Assembly: GCA_021613335.1 (NCBI GenBank)
Contig: JAJTWR010000263.1
Location: 337,001-401,000, forward strand
DNA: 64,000 nt
Direction: 5' to 3'
Origin: Whitmania pigra
Taxonomy: Eukaryota > Annelida > Clitellata > Hirudinida > Haemopidae
Below the pieces are notes generated by a model. The model made no database searches. It was not told where the DNA came from and saw only the letters and a list, made by a program, of their open reading frames with translations. This document shows positions 1 to 11,494 of this stretch, piece after piece. Each line of letters opens with the position of its first letter. Position 1 is the stretch's first letter. Both the position numbers and the translations under genes were made by a program.

Positions 1-2005
<2,005 letters not shown>

Positions 2006-2351
2006 GAGTCTGTCCCGAGCTATCGTCAAATTTCTTTCGAAGGTTGTCAAACGAGAGATTTATTATTTTCTAGAAAAAAATAGTCGGTAGTGGAAATTAT
2101 TTCTGATTGCAATTATGCGTTAATTATTTGTGGCAATATAATCCACAACGTTGTGCGATAGAATAATGGTAATAACAACAATACTAATTATAATATCAAA
2201 TATCAATAAATATATAAAAAAAAAATTATTTTTAGAGAATCGATAGGCTTCCAGCCTTGGGTGAAACATTCAAGAGAAGATGAGACACTTTAAATGTTAT
2301 GGTTGACAATTTAGCACGAAGTTAGCATGAGTTGTCGTCTTGTGTTGATGA

Positions 2352-2357
2352 AATAAA
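2352..2357 (+). terminator. Poly(A) signal of the myosin-rod gene
   Basis: Canonical AATAAA, 347 bp after the stop codon at 2003-2005. It is the first such hexamer in the right orientation that I noticed after the T/A-rich part of the 3' UTR. Confidence 0.5.
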
Positions 2358-2699
2358 ATCTAACAAACCAGCCAACTTCGGATTATTGATTATTTTTCAA
2401 AAGTGCATTTTATCGAAAAACAAATGAATTTTTTTTTTGCAAAATTTCTGAAAATATATTATTGAAAAGAATGAAGATGGTCACTCTTACATCGAATTTT
2501 TAAAAAGCTTTTTTTGTGCAATTCTCTCATTTAATCATGCCTCTAAAAAATCGATGGGCCTACTCATGCATAAGGTGTTTTTAATATCAATAGAAACGAA
2601 TAGAAATGAGAAGATTGCTGCGCTACTGAAGTTGTTATAAGTGGCGGATTTAAATTGACACAAAATACAGTAGTATGATATGCTTTCAAAACGAGCATT

Positions 2700-3012
2700 C
2701 ACATATGGTGAAAAATTGTGATTTTATTGTGCAAAAAATGGTGAACTTATGGTGGCAAAATGGTGAACTTGTGATGAACCTATGTTGAAACATGGTGGTT
2801 GTTTGGTGGAAACGTGGTTATTTTATGGTGAACTTATGATTCAAAATGGTCAATTTATTTTGGAAAAATGATGAACTTATGGTTAAAAATGGTGATTTTA
2901 TGGTGGAAAATGGTGAACTTATGGTGAAAAGTGGCAAAAAATGGTGAATTTGTGGTGGAAACATGGTGATTTTATGGTGAAAATAGTAACTTTATGATTA
3001 TTTTATGGTGTA
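2700..3012. repeat. Degenerate minisatellite, unit about 20-21 bp
   Basis: Diverged tandem copies of a motif close to ATGGTGAACTTATGGTGAAA. Recognisable copies include those around 2741, 2821, 2891 and 2941. Copies differ by several substitutions and small indels, so this is an old array. Confidence 0.8.
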
Positions 3013-3124
3013 AATGATTAAATAATCGTTTAGAGCATCGTTATAAATTCTAGAATAAAGCTGGCTTTTGCAAGTACTTCCGACTTCCGTGACTTTGACA
3101 GTAGCTACCGCCATAGCTGTAGCC

Positions 3125-3835
3125 CAGTGGCTCTCAACGTTTTTGGCGCTGCGAACCCTCGGCAGCACTTGCCGTGCTTTGGCGACCCCAACAATAAAAT
3201 TGATTGGGCTACCTTTTTGCTCAATTAACTTTATTGTTGCCCTTATGACTTTGGCTTTTAATTATTATAATGTTTCTAATTGAAACATTTATACGCATAT
3301 TTCACAATTGCATTTAAACATTTAAAAGAAACTTTTAATAACAAAAATCGAGGGCAAATCATCTTCAATAGTAAGTATACTCCTGTATTTCGAATTGATG
3401 ATCAACAAACCAAGGATGTGATTTGTGGGTAACAGACCTCCCCCCCCCCCCGAATTTTGGCTAGAAGCAAAAAATAGTCGTCTTCTCAAGTTGTGCGAGG
3501 GTTTGCCACCCTTAGAAAATGCTGAAATGACGTCCCTGCAACAAACTAAAAATGTTGATGGAAAAGGAAGAAGTGGATAATTATTAAGCAACGCAATGTC
3601 GTACAAAATAGAGCTGATCATTGGGCGCTACATAAAATAACTTGCTCGTACCAAAAATAAGTATTTTAAGCAACATCATATATAGAGTTAAGAATTTTAA
3701 AGTTTAGGTTTTATCAAAATTAGGATTTTTAAAAATATTAAAAAATTTGTTAAATTTTTAGTGTCTCAGGTGACTCTTGACAAAAACGTCAAGCAACCCC
3801 TATGGGGGTCTCGACCCACGGGTTAAGAACCGCTG
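3125..3835. mobile_element. Non-autonomous hAT-type element (MITE), 711 bp
   Basis: The left end begins CAGTGGCTCTCAACG and the right end reads, on the opposite strand, CAGCGGTTCTTAACC. These are imperfect terminal inverted repeats of the CAGNGGTTCTNAAC type known from hAT transposons. The element is flanked by a near-perfect 8-bp target duplication, CTGTAGCC (3117-3124) and CTGTAACC (3836-3843), 7 of 8 matching, and 8 bp is the hAT hallmark. No transposase reading frame is present, so it would have needed a helper element elsewhere. Confidence 0.85.
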
Positions 3836-4254
3836 CTGTAACCCAACAAATAACGCACAAAATTAGCTTAGATTGCAACCGATAAAACTAATCTTAGATA
3901 TTTAATTATTATTAAATTAGATTTTTAATTTAAAAACGGCAATTTTTTTAAATTATTAATTTAAATCCGAGTAAATTTAAGTTCACTTCTGTGTCTGAAT
4001 GTTTATTTAGAGCCATTTAAATAATGCGACTTATTTGGGGATTTTAATAAAATTTTTATTGCCAATTATTACATTTAACATTTTACATTACATTAACATC
4101 TGATATTAGAAATCTTTTATTCAAAATTTATTATCTCGATTTATTACCTTTTAGCAGATTCGAAATTCATCATATAAATTATTGCCACACTACTTAGTTC
4201 TTGCATACTTATTACATTAATCATAAAATTAAAAAAAATATAAGATAAATAAAT

Positions 4255-5176
4255 ATGAACCTTACGTGGAAGAGGAAGCGTGAAAACAAAGTTTCAAAAG
4301 AACAGCAGAGACTATTTCAAGAGGATGTTGCCGAAGATGATGAGTTTTTAAACTGTGACGAAATAGATTGGCTGCATCATTCTAAGCGAAAGTGTCTGGT
4401 GCTGGAAGATTCGAACACCAAAAGTGAACGATTAAAAAATGAAGGTTGCCTGCTTGCAGAACAAGGAAGGTTAGAAAGCTTTTATTCTCAATTTAAATAT
4501 TTTTGCAACATTCAAACTTATTTTTATTATTATTAAGTTTTATGTCTTATGTAACACAAAAATTCTGACAAGATGACTTTTCTTAACAGGTATTGGGAGG
4601 CAACGCAGAAATTCCAGGAAGCCATTAATTTGACTCCTCAAAATGAAGTTCTTCCTGAATTGGCCGCACAGGCATTCATGCAATTGAATGAAATATTTCC
4701 AGCAGTTTCGATGGCTGAAAAGGCTGTAAAATTGAAGAACAATTGGTGGGTTTCCTACCAAACATTAGGAAGGGCTCAGCTTGGCATTGGAGAAGTAAAA
4801 ATGGTGAGTAACAATTTATTTTAATTTGAAGTTTTTTTATACATTGTCATAATTATGTTGTATATATTGAATTAGAATGAATTGCATACAAGCTTACTAC
4901 TTTATGCAGGCATTGACCAACTTCAAGAGAGCCATCCATTTAAATCCATCCAAGAGAGAATTGTGGGAAGATGATTTGCATTGGGCAGCAAGCCTCCTGG
5001 AGAAAAAATCTGTTGTCGGTAGCAGCACCGATGAGAAAGAATTGAAGGAGATGAACAAGGTTGTGTGTGGCAGTCCAGAGCATCTATTGGATGTCTTTGA
5101 TGATTCAAACTCACTCGAACAGCTTCCACTTATGAAGAAGCAATCACTCAAGGATTGTGTCATCATGCGTAATTGA
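4255..5176 (+). CDS. TTC33: Tetratricopeptide repeat protein 33-like
   Basis: Exons 4255-4469, 4590-4803 and 4910-5176, coding 231 residues. The start is MNLTWKRKRENKVSK, close to the conserved WKRK...KVSK opening of vertebrate TTC33. Next comes an acidic stretch with D-IDWLHHSKRK, then LKNEGCLLAEQGRYWEATQKF, the first TPR, and later FPAVSMAEKAV and WVSYQTLGRAQLGIGEV, a second TPR; ALTNFKRAIHLNPSKRELW is a third. The LGRAQLG-GE and the W-EDL-WA stretch fit TTC33 closely. Length is a little below the human protein (about 260). TPRs are protein-binding helical repeats; the cellular role of TTC33 is poorly known. The C-terminal 60 residues after the last TPR are not conserved to my eye. Confidence 0.85.
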
Positions 5177-6415
5177 GATATGTTTCAGAGATTTCATTTT
5201 GGGGGAGGGGAGCAGCCCGCTTTACTTGAGATTAGAAGCAGGAATAGGTCATCTCCTCGAATAGTTCGATACCCCTGTTTAACTCCTGGTGAAATGCTGA
5301 AAGTCCAAGATGTGCATAAACTTGTAAATATGTTTTGACAATGTAATATGTAAATATAAAAATGTTTTGATAAAATGTGTTAGCATTTTGATTTGTATAC
5401 TTAACTCCAATTAAGTAATTGGTTATTATCTAACAATAATTGCTGGAGTGTCATATACTGCTTGAGTGATCATTATCTACTCATTAAGTTTGCCTGTGAT
5501 AAATCAAATACAACTCTAGTGTCACTTGTTTACGTGTCGAGTAGCTAAAGGCAGACTGAGGGATTGGACGTTAATTGTGCGACAGCTTAATTTCTATTGT
5601 CACGTTGCAAATATTTGTAGGCTTTCGGGGATAGATGAAAGACTACAAAAATCGCGGAGGTTTAAAGAATTAAAGAAATCTGGAAAGAATTCAGTAATAA
5701 CATACACAGAATATGAATGTAAAATTATTGAAGGAGCTCATTTATAGACTTTCTCAAGTTGCAAATGCAAAGAAAATTTCCGAATAGGAGAGTTTGGCAA
5801 ATAATTCAAAAGACAGGAAGGATCAAAACACTGTTGAAATGATTAGTTGAAGCATCCGTGTTTGGCAGCCACAATTGCTTTTGACTGACGAAAACCATCT
5901 GCACTATCGGCATTGAAAATAAATAAAAATAAATTTAAAAAGAAAGTAGCTTATATCTTTGAATTTTCTCATGTTTTTCATCGGAAGCAAGATTTTGAAA
6001 ACGATCGAGTTATCATGACCTTAATAACGGAAACACCCCTGTTGCTGAGGTTTCAAAATAGCTTTATTTCTTGAAACGTGACCAAATCAACATTTTCCAG
6101 GCTTCAGATTGGCATTCCATTATTGACATATGCTTTTCAGACATGCCTAACATGGCAAAAATCAGCCGACAAAGTTCTCTTAAACTCTCCAAAACTCTTC
6201 TGGAGTAACATTTTGTCTCTATTAGGATCAGTATAAAACTTGTTAAAGATTCTTCTCATTTTAGAGGAAAAGAGTCTGATTAGGGAAAAAGAGGTTCAAA
6301 CGTAAGATGACACCAAAAGATATGGTTAGAAAATACTTAATATAGATCATTTTTGTCGAATAGAATAAGACTGATACCTAGTTGTAATAATTAATAATTA
6401 ATTATTTTAATTCAG
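5177..6415. other. Intergenic region, TTC33 to BMP ligand
   Basis: TTC33 3' UTR followed by about 900 bp without a gene I can support. One open stretch around 5526-5747 has basic, helix-like content but no recognisable family. The upstream, 5' end of the BMP gene must lie here or farther left, because the first recognised BMP exon opens at an acceptor AG (6414-6415). Confidence 0.6.
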
Positions 6416-7895
6416 ATTGAATTAAGAAACCTCGCTTGCTTATTGGGATTTCTGTTATTAAGCATGAGATGTGGCCATTTAATGAAACCAAAGAAAGCGC
6501 GGTTGCCTCTTCTACATGAAAACATATTAAATAACTCGATGAAGAGTTCAACTTCACTGTTTCCATACACGATGATTCAAAAGACATCGAGACAAATTTC
6601 CATAGAGAGAGAATTTTCCAATCTGAAAGGTGAAGAATACAGTCCCCAGCCATTGAAGAAGAAGGATTATATTCAACTGAAGCGAAACTACAACGAATAC
6701 AAGGCCAACATTTATTACAAAAATTCTCCAAAATTATCCAGATTAATCGACAATCGAGGATTTAATGAAGTCAAGAAAAAAAAAATAGAAAACGCTGACC
6801 GAATTGAAAGTTTCAAATTTGAAGGTTGGAAAGTTTACATAAATTGGAATTTAATAGCTGAATGTTGCTCAAAATTACCTTATCGTGATGTTATTTACTA
6901 ATAACATAGTTTCCATAGTGTGTTTAATTTACATCTCAGAATTATCATTGGACGCATTCGAGCCGAAGCAAAAGTTCTATCAATTGGAATCGAAATTAAT
7001 CAGAGGGAAGAGGATTGTTGCAATCGACTTCCTTATCGAAATGTTGTTCGAGAAATCAAAACTGGATAGTATTCATCGTGGGGAGCATTATGTGAAAATT
7101 CATTTGGACGAAAGTTTACAAATTAATAATTCATCAAATCCACTAGCGGGAAACCAACTTCAGTCAAACGATTGTTTTCTGATTGACGACTGGAGTGAAG
7201 TGTTCCGTTGCATGGTAATTGTTGAAGGCGATAAATTGATAGACTGGCTGAGTGAATCGTCGAAATCAAACTACCTTCATAAAATCCCGTATTTAATTGT
7301 TGCTTTGAGTGTCACAAATTCAACAGATCATGAAGAGCTGCTTCTCTCGATGGATATATCGACGCTCACTCTTATCATTTACACTAAAACGGAGCGAAGA
7401 GCCAGACGATTTACGAGAACACCAATTAATGTATTAGCCGAGAAAATAAAACAAGGTAAACTTCCAGATCTGATGAGCTTTTTGCAAAAAGCAGGAACCC
7501 CGAAAAGAAATGAAAATCAGTCCAATAAACAGAGAAAAAGGTCCCCTCGAAGGTCTGGAAAGAGTAGAAAGAGAAGTGACCTGTGCCGAAGAAGGTCACT
7601 GTTTGTGGATTTTTCTGACTTTGGCTGGGACGAATGGATTGTGGCCCCATTGGGTTATCAGGCATATTATTGCGAAGGAGAATGCCCTTACACCATGTCT
7701 CAAGAAATGAATGCCACAAACCATGCAATTATACAGATGAACGCACATTTATTCGCTTCGTCCGACACCAGGATTCCACGACCTTGCTGTGTCCCGATAT
7801 CTCTCAGTCCCCTGACTATACTGTACCAACTCAGAGGCCAGGTGGCAATCCAAAATTACAAGGACATGATCGTCAATGCTTGCGGGTGCGGATAA
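6416..7895 (+). CDS. BMP2/4: BMP2/4 (Dpp)-type TGF-beta ligand precursor
   Basis: Exons 6416-6824 and 6940-7895, about 454 codons, 5' incomplete. The first exon opens inside a hydrophobic stretch (NLACLLGFLLLSM) that looks like a signal peptide, so the start codon is probably in an unseen upstream exon. The prodomain carries RIESFKFE directly before the intron and ELSLD after it, the same place as the BMP2/4 intron after the RSFHHE motif. Furin-type sites are QRKRS and KSRKRS. The mature part begins CRRRSLFVDFSDFGWDEW and keeps YYCEGECP, MNATNHAI, the CCVP pair and the final NACGCG, i.e. all seven cystine-knot cysteines. The FSD-GW-WIVAPLGY stretch favours BMP2/4, while AYYCEGEC and MNATNHAI also recall BMP5-8. 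It is a secreted ligand for BMP receptors. Confidence 0.9.
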
Positions 7896-8305
7896 GTTTG
7901 GAAAACGTTAAACATTGGTTGAACATTTCAAAGTTGTACTTATTTGCTGCATTTTTATTGCTTATTTTAATTTATTAATAGATTGATTTTAATTATTCTA
8001 GTAACTCAACAATTATAAATTGCTTTATTAGGATATGAACTGTCACATGCATTTGATGTATTTATTGTAAAATGCAAGGCTTTCTTGATTTTTTTCTTTA
8101 AAGGAATAATTTAAAAATTAAAAAAAAAATAGTATTTTACTTTTAATGTCTGACTCGTAATACTACCCAAGTTTGTTTACAAATAAGCTCCTCAGCTTTA
8201 AAGGATTTAGGTTAAAGTTCGTTAATTAGTAACTTAAAAAGGAATAAAGTAAAGAAGGGTGCTGCTGTTGAAAATTTTGTTTTATCTAGGCTTAGCAAAT
8301 TGTAA
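7896..8305. other. Intergenic region, BMP ligand to NATD1
   Basis: 410 bp holding the BMP 3' UTR (AT-rich, no clear AATAAA close to the stop) and the presumptive promoter of the next gene. Nothing else seen. Confidence 0.6.
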
Positions 8306-8825
8306 ATGCACAGAATTCAAACGAATTTGCTGGGTAGGTTAGCTAGTAGACAAACTTGGAAAACAATTTCTATGTCACCAGAGCAGACATCATCGACGGC
8401 GGAAGTTTTTCATAATGACAGGAATAGCATGTTTTATTTGCCTGGTTGGTTGATTGGTTTATTTCTTTAGCAAAAATAATCTGTTGAATTAGATTTCAGA
8501 GAAAGTGGTTTTGTTTTTTTAGGGTTAGAAAATGCTGTTCTTCAATACAAAATATCTGGTAATGATATTGAATTTTATCACACTGAAGTTCCTGAGGTTC
8601 ATAGAGGGAAAGGATATGCAAAGCTTTTAGTGAAGGTGATTTTTGCTCAAGGAGCATTATCCAATAAAGCATTAAATGAGAATTTATCAATTAATATTAA
8701 AAGATATTTTTATTGACATTTTATTTCTCTAGGCAGGACTTGATTTTGCCAAAACCAAACACTACAATGTGGTTGCCACTTGTTCTTATGTGGACAAATA
8801 TATGAGAAAAAACAATTTAAAGTGA
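8306..8825 (+). CDS. NATD1: NATD1-like small N-acetyltransferase domain protein
   Basis: Exons 8306-8444, 8523-8635 and 8733-8825, coding 114 residues (human NATD1 has 113). The core reads FYHTEVPEVHRGKGYAKLLV. The HTEVP followed by RG-G-A-L is the minimal GNAT acetyl-CoA-binding loop of the YjdJ/NATD1 family. AGLDFAK and ATCSYVDKYMRKN complete the short fold. The first 25 residues (MHRIQTNLLGRLASRQTWK) are basic, hydroxylated and free of acids, like a mitochondrial presequence, which I do not recall from vertebrate NATD1. Substrate unknown. The ATG at 8306 is the first one in frame with the acceptor at 8523; another ATG at residue 23 (ISMSPEQ) could serve if the presequence is not used. Confidence 0.78.
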
Positions 8826-9183
8826 TACTACATTCAGATTCCTGATAAGATATCTTTTCTGAGTAAAGAGATAGCCCAACTGTTTTTAATATGAGGTCAC
8901 AATATCGGATGTTAACCTATGGATGTTTTCACACATGCAAATAACATTGGAGTAAAGGGCTTAATGATTCTCTTACTTATATTTTACGAGCTGTGCTAGC
9001 GTGACGTGGCGTTGTTGTCTACTAACAATGAAGTTATTTTTACCTAAGGCATCGCTTCATAGCTGCGCACATAAAAAGTTTAGGAGTTCCTTAAAAGTTT
9101 TTAATTGGTAGGACTGACAAAAAAAGTTAGGGTTGCTAATTCTATAGTAAAATTTGCCGAAGGTTTCTCGATAAGTTTTGGAA
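8826..9183. other. Intergenic region, NATD1 to aldo-keto reductase
   Basis: 358 bp of 3' UTR and promoter sequence. No reading frame, repeat or clear motif seen. Confidence 0.6.
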
Positions 9184-10625
9184 ATGCTGTTGATGTGTGT
9201 ATTTTCGCTTTTCATTATCGGAATAAGTTGCGAGAAAGAGAGTTGTGAATCGGGGTAAGCACGGAAAAAAATTCATCATGCAATTTATGTAATTTCATCA
9301 ACAAACATTCAAAGATGATTAGTGCTTTACAGATCAGATTTGTGTCCAAACTCTGTGAAAGACATTGACATAACAAGCACGATTAAGCTCAACGATGGAG
9401 TTGATATGCCCTTATTCGGTCTGGGCCTGTGGCTCTCAACTCCGGGTCAAATAGCAGAAAACGCAGTATTTATGGCTGCGAAAAATGGCTACAGACTTTT
9501 TGACACGGCGCAAATATATGGGTTGAGTTTAAGAGATATTTTTCAGTTCAACAACGTGCAAAACTTCATATGTATATTTAGCTTCGAAAAACTTCAGAAA
9601 CGAGGCCGATGTTGGTGAGGGCTTGCGAAAATCTGGCATTCCACGAAACGAGGTTTTTGTGGTAAGCAAGGTTTACACAGATTCTCATGGTTACATGGCG
9701 ACTATTGCTTCTGTCAATGCAAGTCTGAAAAGGTAACTAAATAAATCTGTAGACAATTATTTTATTTATAATTATCTCTTAATGAAAGATAGCATGATCA
9801 TAAAAAAGATCATTTAAAAGAATAAATCATATAAACAACAAATAAAAGACAAAGAAAATAGTCGTTAAAGATCATAAAACATAAGATTGCAGATGACTTA
9901 CGTTGACTTGTTCCTCATACATTCTCCTTTTGGCGGCTTTAACGTGGAAACATATCAAGCTCTGTTGGATTTACAAAAATCTGGACTCATCAGGTTGCAA
10001 TCCTCAATAGCATCAAGGCATTTGGCCGTGGATAAAATGAAGAAATTTATAAGATAAAGTATTTATTGTAGATCGGTAGGGGTGTCAAATTTTGAAGTCC
10101 AACACTTAGAAGGTCTGAAGAAAGCTGGTCTTCCAGCCCCTTCGGTCAACCAGGTGGAACTGCATGTCTTCCAGAGGAGAGAGGCGCTTGTCGATTATTG
10201 TAAAAAATATGGCATTGCCGTGATGGGATACTCTCCTCTGGCCAGAGGATTTCTCTTGGACGATCCCGATCTCACACGTCTTGGACAAAAGTAGTTGTCT
10301 GGTTGATGTCGCATTAACGTATTTGTAATCGACTAACTTTTTCTAATCAAGATACAGTAAAACATCAGCTCAGATAATGATACGATGGAGTCTGCAGAAG
10401 GGTTACATTACTATCCCTAAATCCGTTAATTTCGAGAGAATTGTTGAAAACTCAAACGTTTTTGACTTCTCTCTGCACGAAGACGATGTGTCCTTATTAG
10501 TTAGTATTGCTAATTTAATCGTCATAATAATAATATCATTTTTTAAATTTATTTCATTTTCTTAGGACCAAAAGGAGCAATATATTTATGGATGGGATAG
10601 CTCCAAATATGTCTGGGATGAATAG
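9184..10625 (+). CDS. Aldo-keto reductase with N-terminal signal-like sequence
   Basis: Seven exons: 9184-9254, 9333-9521, 9598-9732, 9886-9993, 10072-10290, 10352-10499, 10566-10625; 309 residues. NAD(P)H-dependent carbonyl reductase fold. The catalytic residues are all visible: Asp in LFDTAQ, Tyr in QIYGNEADVGEG, Lys in VVSKVY and His in LFLIHSP. The family motifs GVSNF, PSVNQVELH, GYSPLARG and the cofactor-contact IPKSVNFERIVEN are also present. The acceptor at 9886 keeps the frame (SLKRLQMTYVDLF); the next AG downstream would break it. The N-terminus MLLMCVFSLFIIGISC is unusual for this mostly cytosolic family. A poly(A) signal lies at 10713. The substrate cannot be told from sequence. 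Confidence 0.9.
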
Positions 10626-10712
10626 AAGTGTACACACCCCCAAAAACCGTTTTCTTTACATCCAATATTAAATATATGTAAACAGAATATATTCACATGT
10701 TTATGTAATTAA

Positions 10713-10718
10713 AATAAA
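10713..10718 (+). terminator. Poly(A) signal of the aldo-keto reductase gene
   Basis: AATAAA, 88 bp downstream of the TAG stop at 10623-10625. Confidence 0.6.
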
Positions 10719-10901
10719 ATGATTAAAATTCCTTGTTAAATATTTACTCAACCTCCAGTTATAAGAATCTCAACGAAGCGTCAGAAGTTATTTTTAACCT
10801 TTACTAATTCTTAATTCTCTTATAATAGTAATCGAATGGTCCTAAGTCTGGAGGGGGCAAATATGTTATAATAATTATTCTGATAACGAGGCACTCAAAC
10901 G

Positions 10902-11258
10902 CAATGCCGGATTTATGCATGATCCTGATGTGCTAATGAACTGCTTCGCTTGGGTAAATCCAATCCTGCTACAAAAGATCGGCCAATTGCAATTATGCGG
11001 GCATGGCACCTTTAACCTAGCCTACAACTAAGGAAAGTCTTCTCTTGTGTTGAATATGTTGTTATAAAGTAGTGAATCTTTCCGTGCTTTTCTCTTCGCA
11101 GATTCTGTTGTCAGATTCCTGAACTCCTTTCTGTATTTATTGTATTAGTCTCCACTCAAACTCTTGTTCTATCCCTGTGACTTTAGGGCAATTATTAGTC
11201 AGCCAAAGCTTCCATCTTTCCACTACAACTTGCCTCAACTTGGATAAATCCGGCACTG
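10902..11258. mobile_element. Candidate small inverted-repeat element (hAT-like ends)
   Basis: The left end CAATGCCGGATTTAT and the reverse complement of the right end CAGTGCCGGATTTAT match at 14 of 15 positions, 357 bp apart. CAGTGCCGGATTTA resembles hAT-type terminal repeats. The flanks do not show a convincing 8-bp duplication, so the insertion is either old or the ends are misplaced. No reading frame inside. Confidence 0.5.
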
Positions 11259-11494
11259 CAACTATACATTTAAATTAACGTGAAATAACGTTTTATATTA
11301 AGTCTAATTAAGCAATTAAGCTTAAAAAATTTAAATATTTTAGTAGCAAATTTTATTTAGTTATTACTTGTAAATTAAAATTACCTTATAGATCTACAGG
11401 TTAGATATTTAATTAATATAATCTATGGGATGTTTGTTGTGTTTTGAAGTGGAGCAGCGGCTGTTGCATCCATTGCTTGAATTTTAAAGACAAA

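Larger units (their letters stand above)
2006..4254. other. Intergenic region, myosin rod to TTC33
   Basis: AT-rich DNA with no open frame I can support. It holds the myosin 3' UTR to about 2.36 kb, a degenerate ATGGTGA minisatellite at about 2.70-3.01 kb and a hAT-type MITE at 3125-3835. The last 400 bp upstream of the TTC33 start codon are very AT-rich with no clear promoter motif. Confidence 0.7.
10626..11494. other. Intergenic region, aldo-keto reductase to MLLT10
   Basis: 870 bp. The first 100 bp are the reductase 3' UTR; 10902-11258 looks like a small inverted-repeat element; the remainder is AT-rich presumptive promoter. No coding region seen. Confidence 0.6.

Noticed and set aside
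5526..6240. Possible decayed transposase (basic helix-like frame with later broken frames)
   Set aside because: No DDE-type motif or terminal repeats could be recognised; similarity to pogo-type helix-turn-helix regions is too vague to call.
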